The position numbers and the translations under genes were made by a program. A DNA stretch of 34,073 bases from Verrucomicrobiota bacterium. GTDB lineage: Bacteria; Verrucomicrobiota; Kiritimatiellia; JAAZAB01. The DNA lies in assembly GCA_018898455.1 (NCBI GenBank), contig JAHIJO010000094.1:1-34073 (forward strand), read 5' to 3'. Under the pieces are notes generated by a model. That model was not told the DNA's origin, made no database searches, and saw only the letters and a program-made list of their open reading frames with translations. This document shows positions 13,751 through 22,280 of the stretch, one piece after another; the stretch's first letter is position 1; each line of letters opens with the position of its first letter.

Positions 13751-16282
13751 TTATCTGCTGTTTGCGGGCCAGAAAGACAGATGTCCCACCAGGATACCCA
13801 AATCCTCGGGAAAACCGGCTCGCTCCGGATCCCAGGCCGGTTCGCTGGTGATCGTCAGCCATTTCCCGAATGCCGAGGCGGGGATGGGGACGACATGCCA
13901 TTGCCAGCGTTCGGGCATGGGCGTCAGTCTGGCATAGAGATCTGCGCCCAAGCTGATGGAAACCTGCATTGTTCGCCCATTGCTAAATCGCGGCGTTTTG
14001 GCCAGTAATACAAGATATCCCGGCTGGGCGGATGTCGGCACAAGGATTTCCGCCCTGGCCCGCGTCCAGCGGGCCGTAAATGATGTTTTGAACGGCTGGG
14101 TTTGGGCGGCGGAAAATGACGGCAATTCCTGACCGGCAATTGAAACGTCGCTGATCTCCAGGAACGGCTGGTTGGTTAAGGCGATGACGAGGATTGCGTT
14201 GGAAATGGACGCATGGGGAACGGATGCCATGATGCTCACTTTGGTGTGGCTGGAGGCTAGGGCATCTCCGCCGTAGGCGGAACTGCCTATGGCAGGAAAT
14301 ACTGCCGTTTCGGTCCGCAGGTTGGCGAAATGCCGTAATCCCATATTCCCGGCATCCAGATGAATCCCCTGGTGGGGGGGAGGTGTCGCGCTTTCCGCTG
14401 GCCGCGTTTTAAGGGTCATCCGATAGAGTTTTAAGTTAAGTTCATATTCTCCCGTTCGCGTGGGAATCTGTTGGCGGGCCTGTAATAGTTTTTTGCCGTG
14501 GAATTCACGGTCATTTTGCCGTTGGAAATCGAATCGGTCGCTGATCGGGTCATGAAATGGTGTCATGAAGAACGCGAGATGATCAGGGTATTTCCGCATA
14601 ATTGTTTCCCATGCCTGCTCGGCCCGGGAATAATCGTCCCGCCGCTCGTTGTCCAGACCGAGGGTCGGAATGCCGAAAAAATGATCGAACGGCGCGGCTA
14701 GCCGTGAATACTCGCACAGGAGAATGCCGTTTTCTTTCGCGATGATTTCCGCGTAGGGTTTCAGGAAATGCGTTAATCCGCGGTATTCGGTCATGGTGAT
14801 CAGTTGGGTTCGATGGTGCCAGCCCAGGAGGGCCAACAGCACCGCGGCGATGACGGCCAGCCCGGCTTTCCCTTGCCGGTCGGGAATGACCGTTACTAGC
14901 GCGGTGAGACCGAGGGTGGCCATCGGGATCAGCGCGATGAACCAGTAGCGGGTCATCATTAAATCGCGGATGTTGCCCGAAAAAATAATGGCGGGAAAGA
15001 CGATCAGTCCCAGTATGATCCGCTCCGACCGCTTTTGATTTGGTCCGGTCATCCAGACGATCCAGCCGATCAGCGCCAGGATCGCGATCGGGAGCGACGC
15101 CATGTTGGCGAAGGTCTTGAAATCGGCCAGGTAGAGGTAATTTTCTATCGGGCGTCCCAGAAGCGGCAGACTTCCGGCGGCATCGCGGGTGAAGGCGGTC
15201 ACGAGCATAAAGAGAGCCGACACGCTGGCGAAGCCCAGGCTCCAGGAAAGAGAGATGGATTGGGATGAATTCTCGGGATCAATTCCCCCAAGCCGGGCCA
15301 TGGCGCGCCGGCGCAGTCCGCACCCTACCGCAAGCAATCCAAAACCGATGCCGAAAATACCATAGGCGAGAGCGGGCCGGAAACTCAGGGGATCCAGGAA
15401 CCGGCCGAGGCCGTAATAATCAGTGGCCCATTTCATCTGGTAGACCAACGCGATCAAGCCTGCCAGGGCGATCAGGGGAAAAGTTAGGAAATCATCGCGG
15501 CCCCGCAGAATGACAATGGCCAGGACAAAGACGGCGGGAATAAGCAGGTATCCCGCCGTGATGTGGAAAAAAGGCGCGAGACAGATGGCCAGCGCGCCCA
15601 AAACAATATCCGGCCAATGGTTCCAGCGCCGGTTTTGCCAGGCGTTGAGCAGTAGCGCGCATCCGCCGAAAAACATGAATCCGGCGATGATCTCCGGCCG
15701 GGAACAGCGTCCGTGCCAGAGCGTCAGCGGATTCAGCAGGAACACCAGAAACGTGATCAAACCGGCCAAGCGGTGCGGCAATAACAGCGAGGCCAGCGCC
15801 CGCAGAGCCAGGGCCAGTCCCAGGGTAAAAACGGGAATCACATAAAGCGACCATGACGGATCGGCAACCCGGGAAACCAGTGCAATCAGCAAGGGATAGG
15901 CGGGCTGAAAATGCGGACCGATAACGGCGCGATCCGGTTCGCGGACCCACAGGCAGGCATCTTTGGTCGTTCCGTATCCGGAGTGCCCGTAATAAAAATC
16001 CGGTCGGATCTCGGGTGGCACCTGGGAGAGTAGGGGATCGATGTAAAAAAACTGCTGTTGCCGACCATAGGTAATGCCGGAATTGATATAGGCGCCGGGA
16101 TCCTCGCCGCCAAAAATATCCTCATGCGGCCGGAATAACAGCGCGAGGGCCGCTGCACCGAGCACAGCCCACAGCCAGAACCGGAATCGCGGCGACCATC
16201 CTTGTTCCCGGCCGATGAAAGCCAGGCGGATGGCCAGGAGCAAGGATACAGTCCAGAGCAATATGCCAAGGCCGATAATCAT
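13751..16282 (-). CDS. Large polytopic membrane protein, probable GT-C-type glycosyltransferase, 843 aa
   Basis: Residues 1 to about 500 contain ten or more hydrophobic segments (for example MIIGLGILLWTVSLLLAIRL and FWLWAVLGAAALALLF). The first large loop carries the acidic segment EDIFGGEDPGAYINSG (about 54-69), the position where ArnT/PMT-like GT-C enzymes keep catalytic acidic residues. Residues from about 510 onward are soluble, with a likely jelly-roll C-terminus (PGYLVLLAKTPRFSNGRTMQVSISLG). GT-C enzymes use lipid-linked sugars to glycosylate lipids or proteins on the outer face of the membrane. The ATG at 16282 gives a good first membrane helix. Placement before a UDP-sugar epimerase and a polysaccharide-type ABC permease supports a role in surface glycans. 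Confidence 0.85.
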   Translation of the reverse strand: MIIGLGILLWTVSLLLAIRLAFIGREQGWSPRFRFWLWAVLGAAALALLFRPHEDIFGGEDPGAYINSGITYGRQQQFFYIDPLLSQVPPEIRPDFYYGHSGYGTTKDACLWVREPDRAVIGPHFQPAYPLLIALVSRVADPSWSLYVIPVFTLGLALALRALASLLLPHRLAGLITFLVFLLNPLTLWHGRCSRPEIIAGFMFFGGCALLLNAWQNRRWNHWPDIVLGALAICLAPFFHITAGYLLIPAVFVLAIVILRGRDDFLTFPLIALAGLIALVYQMKWATDYYGLGRFLDPLSFRPALAYGIFGIGFGLLAVGCGLRRRAMARLGGIDPENSSQSISLSWSLGFASVSALFMLVTAFTRDAAGSLPLLGRPIENYLYLADFKTFANMASLPIAILALIGWIVWMTGPNQKRSERIILGLIVFPAIIFSGNIRDLMMTRYWFIALIPMATLGLTALVTVIPDRQGKAGLAVIAAVLLALLGWHHRTQLITMTEYRGLTHFLKPYAEIIAKENGILLCEYSRLAAPFDHFFGIPTLGLDNERRDDYSRAEQAWETIMRKYPDHLAFFMTPFHDPISDRFDFQRQNDREFHGKKLLQARQQIPTRTGEYELNLKLYRMTLKTRPAESATPPPHQGIHLDAGNMGLRHFANLRTETAVFPAIGSSAYGGDALASSHTKVSIMASVPHASISNAILVIALTNQPFLEISDVSIAGQELPSFSAAQTQPFKTSFTARWTRARAEILVPTSAQPGYLVLLAKTPRFSNGRTMQVSISLGADLYARLTPMPERWQWHVVPIPASAFGKWLTITSEPAWDPERAGFPEDLGILVGHLSFWPANSR

Positions 16283-16413
16283 GTCTGTCTATTCCGAGTT
16301 TCAGGCTCTTGCCTTTATGATTCGGAACTCATCATTCCTCAATCCGCGGTTCTATCGAACCGCCGCTCCACCCCCCCTATAACTGAGGCATTACCTGCGG
16401 TTTTAATAACCCC

Positions 16414-16442
16414 TTGTCAGGCATGGTATATCGTGTTAGGAT
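16414..16442 (+). promoter_or_regulatory. Predicted promoter of the UDP-sugar epimerase gene
   Basis: TTGTCA (16414-16419) and TAGGAT (16437-16442) are 17 bases apart. Transcription would start near 16449, only a few bases before the ATG at 16453, implying an almost leaderless message. This also argues against the in-frame ATG at 16414, which lies inside the -35 box region. Confidence 0.5.
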
Positions 16443-16452
16443 CGAATCCAAT

Positions 16453-17415
16453 ATGAAAATTATGGTAACCGGTTCCGCGGGTTTTATCGGGTTTCACGTC
16501 AGCCAGGCTTTGCTGGAAGATGGCCACGAGGTTTGCGGACTGGACAATTTCAACAGTTATTATTCGGTCAAGCTGAAACGTGACCGTCACGCGTTACTGG
16601 TGCGCAAACCCGGTTTTAGCGGGATTGAGGGCGACTTGTGCGATCACGAAGCCCTGAAGGCTGTTTTTCACACCCATCACTTTGATCTTGTATGCCATCT
16701 GGCGGCCCAGCCCGGGATCCGTTATTCACTGACCCATCCCTTTGTGTACCAGAAGTCGAACTTGGAGGCCTTCCTGAGTTTGCTGGAAGCGTGTCGCCAG
16801 GCGCACACGCCACGTCTGGTTTATGCTTCCAGTTCGAGCGTTTATGGCGGAAACCGCAAACTACCCTTTGCTGAAACCGATTCTGTGGATGCCCCAATCA
16901 GTCTGTATGCCGCCACGAAGAAAGCCAACGAGCTCATGGCCCACGTCTACAGCCACCTGTATGGCATCCAAACCATCGGGTTAAGGCTGTTTACGGTCTA
17001 TGGCCCGTGGGGGCGTCCGGACATGGCGATCTGGTCGTTTACCGAAGCCATGCTGAAGGGCGAGCCGATCAAAGTATTCAACCAGGGAGATATGCGTCGC
17101 GACTTCACCTATATTGCGGATATTGTTGCGGGGATTAAGAGCGCGCTGTTGACTCCAGATCTTCAGCCCTATGAAGTGTTTAACCTGGGGAATCACCGGT
17201 CCGAAAAACTGATGGATCTGATTCTCCTGCTCGCCAAAACGCTGGGGGTTGAGCCCCGGATGGAAATGCTTCCGATCCAACCCGGCGACGTTCCGGAGAC
17301 GTATGCGGAGATCGAACTGGCAAACCGGTTGCTTAATTTTCATCCCGCCACGTCGCTGACTGAGGGTATTCCGCAGTTTGTCAACTGGTACCGGGATTAT
17401 CACGGGTTGAAGTAA
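16453..17415 (+). CDS. UDP-glucuronate 4-epimerase-like NAD-dependent epimerase, 320 aa
   Basis: An extended short-chain dehydrogenase. The NAD-binding motif is GSAGFIG (7-13), the SSSSVYG segment is near 126-132, and the catalytic pair is Y152/K156 in LYAATKKANE. The motifs YYSVKLKRDRHALL and LRLFTVYGPWGRPDMA are characteristic of UDP-glucuronate 4-epimerases (CapI/GAE type), which make UDP-galacturonate for surface polysaccharides. Length is normal. The ATG at 16453 starts exactly at the Rossmann fold. It lies between a GT-C-like membrane protein and an ABC exporter permease, consistent with glycan assembly. Substrate specificity is inferred from motifs. Confidence 0.9.
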   Translation: MKIMVTGSAGFIGFHVSQALLEDGHEVCGLDNFNSYYSVKLKRDRHALLVRKPGFSGIEGDLCDHEALKAVFHTHHFDLVCHLAAQPGIRYSLTHPFVYQKSNLEAFLSLLEACRQAHTPRLVYASSSSVYGGNRKLPFAETDSVDAPISLYAATKKANELMAHVYSHLYGIQTIGLRLFTVYGPWGRPDMAIWSFTEAMLKGEPIKVFNQGDMRRDFTYIADIVAGIKSALLTPDLQPYEVFNLGNHRSEKLMDLILLLAKTLGVEPRMEMLPIQPGDVPETYAEIELANRLLNFHPATSLTEGIPQFVNWYRDYHGLK

Positions 17416-17558
17416 GTGCAATTCCGTTTATTTGCGGGAAAAAAGTTGTCCCGATCGTGCCTTGCGCATTGGGACTTAATTAAATGTTTAGGAAATTGTT
17501 ATGGAGGGGCTGAGATCTTGTCACGCCGTAGTGCGCCACGGCGAATGAAGGGGGATGC

Positions 17559-17658
17559 TCAGCCCAGCGCTTTGAACCATAAAGACGGGTTCAGCCACGT
17601 TGCCTCGAAACGAGGCAAGTGATCTCTGGGTCGCCGACGGGACAAGCTGAACCCCTAC
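17559..17658. repeat. Dispersed repeat with GGGTTCAGC/GCTGAACCC arms, copy 2
   Basis: GGGTTCAGC (17587-17595) and GCTGAACCC (17646-17654) are the same arms as in copy 1 at 11654. The left flank TCAGCCCAGCGCTTTGAACC and the right end GACAAGCTGAACCCCTAC are shared. The centre differs and contains its own hairpin, GCCTCG-aaa-CGAGGC (17602-17616). The 306-base gap 17416-17721 holds this element and no gene. Confidence 0.75.
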
Positions 17659-17673
17659 ATATACCCAAAAGTC

Positions 17674-17704
17674 CGCCCCGCTTGGGGGCGATAAGTGCTT
17701 TTTT
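17674..17704 (+). terminator. Possible terminator or attenuator before the ABC permease
   Basis: CGCCCC (17674-17679) and GGGGCG (17685-17690) form a short stable stem, followed after 8 bases by six T residues (17699-17704). The gap between stem and T-run is longer than usual. It ends immediately before the GGAGGA ribosome site of the permease, so it could also limit access to that site. Confidence 0.35.
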
Positions 17705-17721
17705 GGAGGACACATTCTTCC

Positions 17722-18540
17722 TTGAATACCGACAACGAAGCCTTTGAATTCATCCGGGATCTTGTCCGTAAACGGCTGATCATTTTCCAGCTGGCGCGTC
17801 AGGATTTCCGCAACCGCTACGTCGGATCGATGCTGGGGCTTATCTGGACATTGATTCAGCCGCTGGTCATGACGTTGATTCTTTGGGCCGTGATCAGTCT
17901 GGTTTCCAAAAACGCCACCGTTCAGGGGGTGCCGTTTGTGATCTGTCTGTTGGTTGGCATGGCCGTATGGAATTGGTTTTCAGAGTCGCTGACGATGACC
18001 ACGGGTGTGTTCTATGAGTATGCGTTTCTGGTGAAAAAGGTTCAGTTCGGGATAGCGGTTCTCCCCCTGGTGAAAATTCTTTCCTCGCTCGCCGTCCATG
18101 GAATATTTCTTCTCATTGTCATGGGCATCCTGCTGGTCAATGGTATCCCCATTTCCTGGTACTGGCTTCAACTCCTGTATTACCTGCTGGCACTGGTGAT
18201 CCTGTTGCAGGGGTTGAGCTGGATTACTTCGTCGCTGAATGTGCTTGTCAAAGACGTGGGCTACATGGTCAACGTCCTGCTTCAATTCGGATTCTGGCTG
18301 ACGCCGGTTTTCTGGGACATGAGTATGATCCCCGCCCCGTATCAGAAGTATGTCCTGGTGCTCAAGCTGAACCCGCTGGCGTATATTGTCGAAGGATACC
18401 GCAAGAGCTTGCTCTATCATACCCCGTTCTGGTCGGACATCGTCTGGACGGTGTACTTCTGGTTGGTGGCGATCGGGATCTTGGCGCTGGGCGGCGTGAT
18501 CTTCCGAAAACTCAAACCTCATTTTGCCGATGTGCTGTGA
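17722..18540 (+). CDS. ABC-2 type polysaccharide export permease (Wzm/TagG-like), 272 aa
   Basis: An inner-membrane permease of the O-antigen/teichoic acid exporter type with six hydrophobic segments. Typical features are the N-terminal FQLARQDFRNRYVGSMLGLI, WTLIQPLVMTLILW, and the C-terminal FRKLKPHFADVL. I choose the TTG at 17722 because GGAGGA (17705-17710) lies 11 bases upstream; the GTG at 17695 has no ribosome site. The matching ATPase (Wzt/TagH) is not found next to it; the next gene is the convergent ispH. The stop codon TGA (18538-18540) lies within a 32-bp palindrome, which may have inserted here. It probably exports a glycan made with the preceding genes. Confidence 0.92.
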   Translation: MNTDNEAFEFIRDLVRKRLIIFQLARQDFRNRYVGSMLGLIWTLIQPLVMTLILWAVISLVSKNATVQGVPFVICLLVGMAVWNWFSESLTMTTGVFYEYAFLVKKVQFGIAVLPLVKILSSLAVHGIFLLIVMGILLVNGIPISWYWLQLLYYLLALVILLQGLSWITSSLNVLVKDVGYMVNVLLQFGFWLTPVFWDMSMIPAPYQKYVLVLKLNPLAYIVEGYRKSLLYHTPFWSDIVWTVYFWLVAIGILALGGVIFRKLKPHFADVL

Positions 18541-19406
18541 ACTTTCGCGCTTAAGCGCGAAAGTTCACGGATTCGCGCGATGACCGCCTGCGTGGCGGAT
18601 TCCGGCGTCGAGGCTCCGGCGGTAATGCCGACGGTGCGGATGCCTTTCATCCAGCGGCGGTTGATTTCATGCGCCGACTGGATCCAATGAGTGCGGGGAT
18701 TTAGCGAGCGGGATATCTCATATAAGCGGCGCGTGTTGGCGCTGGTCCGCGACCCGATGACGATCATGATGTCATTATGCCGGGGCAGGATTTTGATTTC
18801 TTCCTGCTTCATCCGGGTCGGACGGCAGATCGTGTTGAAAAAAACAATCCGGGGAATCGCCGCTTTCAACGCGGCGACGATGGGCGTGACCCGGTCCAGG
18901 TTCTGGGTGGATTGAACGACGATCGCCGCCCGGTGTATGCGGCGAATGGCTTTCCAGGGGATATGGCCCGGTGCGTCAATGACCAGCGCCTTGCGGCGGA
19001 TTTGCCCGATAATTCCCTGGACTTCGTCGTGCTGGCGGTCTCCGATCACAATGATCCGATCCCCGCGGCGATCCATGCGCCGTACGATCCGGTGGATTTC
19101 CCGGACCATCGGACAGGTTGCATCCGCAATCCGGTAACCGCAGCGGCGTGCCCGGTTGATCAACTCGCGGGAAGCGCCATGGGCGCGCAGGAGCAGGATG
19201 CCGTTTGTGTTCCGCGCCAATCGCCGGATCTTTCTTATCCCGGCAGCTTCCAGTTCACGGATGACCGTTTCGTTGTGGACCAGCTCGCCCAGCATGCGGA
19301 CCGATTGTTTTTTACGGGCCAGTTCATGGGCCATCCGAATCGCGCGCCGCACGCCGAAACAAAAACCGGCGGATCGGGCCAAATGAATATGAATAGGCGG
19401 TCTCAT
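18519..19406 (-). CDS. ispH: 4-hydroxy-3-methylbut-2-enyl diphosphate reductase IspH (LytB), 295 aa
   Basis: The last enzyme of the MEP isoprenoid pathway, reducing HMBPP to IPP and DMAPP with a [4Fe-4S] cluster. The three cluster cysteines are C16 (AGFCFGVRRA), C98 (DATCPMV) and C194 (NTICRPT). HDEVQGI near 126 carries the catalytic glutamate, and VQSTQ (164-168) is present. Length is close to the family. The C-terminus (RELSRLSAKVHSTSAK) runs about 11 residues past the usual RELG/RELS-like end because the reading frame continues through the 32-bp palindrome and into the antisense of the permease tail, overlapping it by 22 bases. The protein is unusually arginine-rich. Confident assignment. 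Confidence 0.96.
   Translation of the reverse strand: MRPPIHIHLARSAGFCFGVRRAIRMAHELARKKQSVRMLGELVHNETVIRELEAAGIRKIRRLARNTNGILLLRAHGASRELINRARRCGYRIADATCPMVREIHRIVRRMDRRGDRIIVIGDRQHDEVQGIIGQIRRKALVIDAPGHIPWKAIRRIHRAAIVVQSTQNLDRVTPIVAALKAAIPRIVFFNTICRPTRMKQEEIKILPRHNDIMIVIGSRTSANTRRLYEISRSLNPRTHWIQSAHEINRRWMKGIRTVGITAGASTPESATQAVIARIRELSRLSAKVHSTSAK
18537..18568. repeat. Perfect 32-bp palindrome across the ends of two convergent genes
   Basis: GTGAACTTTCGCGCTT (18537-18552) is followed with no spacer by its exact reverse complement AAGCGCGAAAGTTCAC (18553-18568). It supplies the TGA stop of the plus-strand permease and codes for the added C-terminal residues of IspH on the minus strand. The outer TGAA/TTCA ends and GC-alternating inner part resemble hairpins H1 and H5. 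It could work as a bidirectional terminator, though there is no T-tract. Confidence 0.9.
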
Positions 19407-19477
19407 AAACCCGGGCTTAAGGGTTCTAACGTCGCAAATCAGCGGCGTGGTATTCCGCGGACGCTTATTTTATCTTG

Positions 19478-20572
19478 TTAGATTTCAGGTTTTGTTGTCA
19501 TGACTACTTCCCGCAGACTTTCCATGAAATAGCGGTAGTTTGCAAAGCTAGCCAGATGTAAAACAAAGTGGTCCGGGCCGGGGATGTATCTGCCTTTCTT
19601 GATTAACGCCCGAGCCTTTACCATTTCCCTGTCTATGGCTTCTTTCCCTTCATACATTGCTTCTTTCCGCAATCCACCGATAACTCCCACGGCTGGATAC
19701 CGGTCGAGCACCCGACCTAAGTCATTACCTGCCATCACCTCGTATGGGTAGAGCGCAGTCACGCCAGCTTCGAGCATTAAACCCGTAAGTTCTTCTATGA
19801 ATCCGTCCGAATCAATGAGGATGACCTTGATGCCGTGCTCACGGGCGAAATTCGCGATGCGTTTGTAACAGGGGGCCATGAATTCGCGGAACATCTGGGG
19901 CGAGATGAGCGCTCCGTTCTTTGAGGCCATGTCTTCCCAGCACTCGATTAGGTCGAATTCCACGTCGGCTGCCTGTTTTTCCCACAGTTTGATGGCCATG
20001 TCCGTGTAGTAATCCATCATATTGTGAACCAGTTCAGGCGTATCGTAGAAGGCGAAGGCCAGGTTCTCATCCCCCATTCGCTCACGGGCGAATCCGTATA
20101 CCCCCCGGTGGGTAAGTTGTAACGGATAGTCACGGTCCCTGTACTCCTTCAATCGCATATCCCAGTTATCCGGAAAGCGGGAGGGGTCATCTGGATCAAG
20201 GTGTTTTTCTTTATACGCTTCCCAGTCCGGCATGGTCTTTATGGGCCATTCAATAGTGTGGCGGTGGTAGTCGCCTCCCTTGTACACCTGCTCTACCGTG
20301 CCGTCTCCCCTGCGGCGCACAATGATATCCTCGGTTTCCTTCAGAACTTCGGGCTGGCCCATATTGGAGGGGTCCATATTGATCCCGGTGACACCCCAGC
20401 CTCGGTATTTTCCCTCAAACCCAAGAAGTTCGTCTATACATTTGCCGATGCCGGGATATTCTTGTTCCCATATTGGATGGATCGCGTTCGTTCCACCAAA
20501 TATTTTCATAAAGGGCACTCTATCGACCTTTTCTCCCAATAACGTTTTCACAAATCGTTCTCTAATATTCAT
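19478..20572 (-). CDS. Uroporphyrinogen decarboxylase-family protein, 364 aa
   Basis: A UroD/MtaA/CmuA-fold protein. Relatives include haem-pathway decarboxylases and corrinoid-protein methyltransferases. The pattern MNIRERFVKTLLGEKVDRVPF at the start, DLIECWEDMASKNGALISPQMFREFMAP in the middle, and VILIDSDGFIEELTGLMLEAGVTALYPYEVMAGND near the C-terminus are standard for the uncharacterised, multi-copy branch rather than true HemE; the HemE-specific N-terminal arginine motif is not evident. It therefore probably acts in methyl transfer or an unknown pathway. It follows the M28 peptidase by about 20 bases on the same strand. Its DNA is more AT-rich than neighbouring ispH. Confidence 0.88.
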   Translation of the reverse strand: MNIRERFVKTLLGEKVDRVPFMKIFGGTNAIHPIWEQEYPGIGKCIDELLGFEGKYRGWGVTGINMDPSNMGQPEVLKETEDIIVRRRGDGTVEQVYKGGDYHRHTIEWPIKTMPDWEAYKEKHLDPDDPSRFPDNWDMRLKEYRDRDYPLQLTHRGVYGFARERMGDENLAFAFYDTPELVHNMMDYYTDMAIKLWEKQAADVEFDLIECWEDMASKNGALISPQMFREFMAPCYKRIANFAREHGIKVILIDSDGFIEELTGLMLEAGVTALYPYEVMAGNDLGRVLDRYPAVGVIGGLRKEAMYEGKEAIDREMVKARALIKKGRYIPGPDHFVLHLASFANYRYFMESLREVVMTTKPEI

Positions 20573-20592
20573 TGTTTTTCCTCTGCTGTTGG

Positions 20593-21897
20593 CTAAAACC
20601 CGCCGAATAAATCCTGCCAGAATGTCCGCACATGGCGGCGCTGTTCCGGCGGAATGTCCGCAGGGAACGGCATTTTTTTCGCGGCGGCGAAATGGGCGAT
20701 CATCCGGGCCACGGCGTTCAGCAGGCCGGCCATGAGCGGGATCGAAAGCCGGCGCATGTCGTCATCCGGCCGATGATGAAAAAATCGACCGGCGGTGCAA
20801 TTGTTCCGCCCAAGGTATATGCCGGGCACCCCGGCGGCCACGAAGGGGAAGTGATCGCTGTAAGGCATGATTTCTTCGCTGACCTTGACGGATAACCCCT
20901 GTTGTTCGAAATAAGGCAGAATCGCTTGCGACATGGACTTGGGTCCGTTGCCGACCATTACCGTCCAGCCCATGAGAGAACCGAACGCGTCCAGGTTGAA
21001 AATCAGTTTACCCGCCCGCTCCAGTTCCGCCCGGTGTCGGCGGACATACATTGCACTGCCGACCGAGAGCTGTTCCTCGGCGCCGAAACTGATCAAGCGG
21101 ATCGCGCGTCGCCGGGGCAGGGGCGCCAGGACGCGCGCCAGCTCCAGCAAGGCGACCGACCCGCTGGCATTGTCGTCCGCGCCGACCGAGTCGGCCTGCG
21201 TGTCGTGGTGCCCGCTCAGGAAGATAAGCCCGGCAGAGGAGTCCGTGCCCGGCAATTCGGCAATGACATTTTGCGAAGTTGCCGGGCGGATGCCACCGAC
21301 GACATTCAGGCGCGCCGCGGCGGCGCCTTCCGCTTTCCAGCGCCAGGCATCCTGAAAGGCGACATTAATGGTCGGCACGGCGCCGATATCCCGCGTGTAG
21401 GCGGGGAAGAGCCCGTCGGCCAGCGGGGTTGTGCCGGGATAACGGATGTCCACAAAGAGTAGGAATTTCGGCCGGGCCCGGATCAGGCGGCGATACGACT
21501 CGCGGGATTCGATATGTGTGCCGAGGTGGACGACCGCTTTTCCCCGCAGGTGCGTCAGATTGCCACGCTGATATTCGGCCGGCGCCTCGAAGAAGACGAG
21601 CGGCGCTTCCAGCGTTTTACCTTCGGTTCCAGGCGTCGAGCTGATCAGCGAGCAGGGGAAAACCAGCCAGCGTTTGCCCAGCCGGATTTTCAGTCGTTGG
21701 CGCTTGACCCAGCGTTCCATGACGGGAAAAGTTTCCAGGGTAACCTTGGCGCCGGTTTTTTGGAATTCGGCGGCGAGATAATCGGCGGCCTGCTGTTCAC
21801 CCGGCGAGCCGGACAGGCGCACGCCGATATCCCGGGTCAGAATCCGGAGATGCCGCTGCAGATTGGCGGTTGCAATGGGGGTGGGGAATGAATGCAT
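20593..21897 (-). CDS. M28-family zinc metallopeptidase, 434 aa
   Basis: A di-zinc aminopeptidase-like protein. Metal ligands and catalytic residues are visible in SGHHDTQADSVGADDNASG (His, bridging Asp), SFGAEEQLSVGS (catalytic Glu and ligand Glu), and the final His in PYSDHFPFVAAGVPGIYLG. The inserted segment at about 95-190 looks like a PA-type domain (HLRGKAVVHLGTHIES). No signal peptide is seen, so it is probably cytoplasmic. The ATG at 21897 is preceded by AAAGGA; a GTG at 21915 in the same frame would overlap the cupin gene. It lies between the cupin and the UroD-family gene, likely as one operon. Peptide substrate unknown. Confidence 0.9.
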   Translation of the reverse strand: MHSFPTPIATANLQRHLRILTRDIGVRLSGSPGEQQAADYLAAEFQKTGAKVTLETFPVMERWVKRQRLKIRLGKRWLVFPCSLISSTPGTEGKTLEAPLVFFEAPAEYQRGNLTHLRGKAVVHLGTHIESRESYRRLIRARPKFLLFVDIRYPGTTPLADGLFPAYTRDIGAVPTINVAFQDAWRWKAEGAAAARLNVVGGIRPATSQNVIAELPGTDSSAGLIFLSGHHDTQADSVGADDNASGSVALLELARVLAPLPRRRAIRLISFGAEEQLSVGSAMYVRRHRAELERAGKLIFNLDAFGSLMGWTVMVGNGPKSMSQAILPYFEQQGLSVKVSEEIMPYSDHFPFVAAGVPGIYLGRNNCTAGRFFHHRPDDDMRRLSIPLMAGLLNAVARMIAHFAAAKKMPFPADIPPEQRRHVRTFWQDLFGGF

Positions 21898-21911
21898 GGA
21901 AATCCTTTGTT

Positions 21912-22244
21912 TCACGTTTGAGCAAACGATGCATTCTCTTTGGAGGCGTTCCGGATACTCATGAGCGTCTTGAAGGTGATGGGGCGGATGGCCCCCTTGG
22001 TGGTGACGACGTCGTTGCCGTCCAGAGTCACAATGACCTGGCCCTCGATAATCAACAGGTGGACATTGGAGTTGGCATTGGGTTGCGGAACTTGCTGGCC
22101 GGGTTTCAGCGCGACTTGCAAGACGAGAAGGTATTTCTCGTCAACGAGTTGCCGTTTTCTCATTTGACCGTCAGTGTAAGGAATGTTTTCGAGTACGTTC
22201 TTCAGGTGTTCTCCTCCCATTACGTTTGCTCCAATCATCAACAC
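21912..22244 (-). CDS. Small cupin-fold protein, 110 aa
   Basis: Single-domain beta-barrel. LKPGQQVPQPNANSNVHLLIIEGQVIVTLDGNDVVTTKGA shows the G-x-G turn pattern of cupins, with the first metal motif reduced (P-N-A-N-S-N-V-H has one His). Metal binding is therefore uncertain, and a sensory or sugar-binding role is as likely as catalysis. The first start is a GTG at 22244; ATG 22238 and ATG 22220 (MGGEHLKNV) are alternatives, none with a convincing ribosome site. It ends at the start of the M28 peptidase gene, implying co-transcription. Confidence 0.75.
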   Translation of the reverse strand: MLMIGANVMGGEHLKNVLENIPYTDGQMRKRQLVDEKYLLVLQVALKPGQQVPQPNANSNVHLLIIEGQVIVTLDGNDVVTTKGAIRPITFKTLMSIRNASKENASFAQT

Positions 22245-22280
22245 TGCGCACCTTGCTCCACGCCAGTTTTGAGATAGGTT

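Noticed and set aside
17521-17580. JUMPstart/ops element upstream of the polysaccharide permease
   Set aside because: CAGCGCTTTG resembles part of JUMPstart, but the ops core GGCGGTAGC is absent and the stretch belongs to the dispersed repeat.
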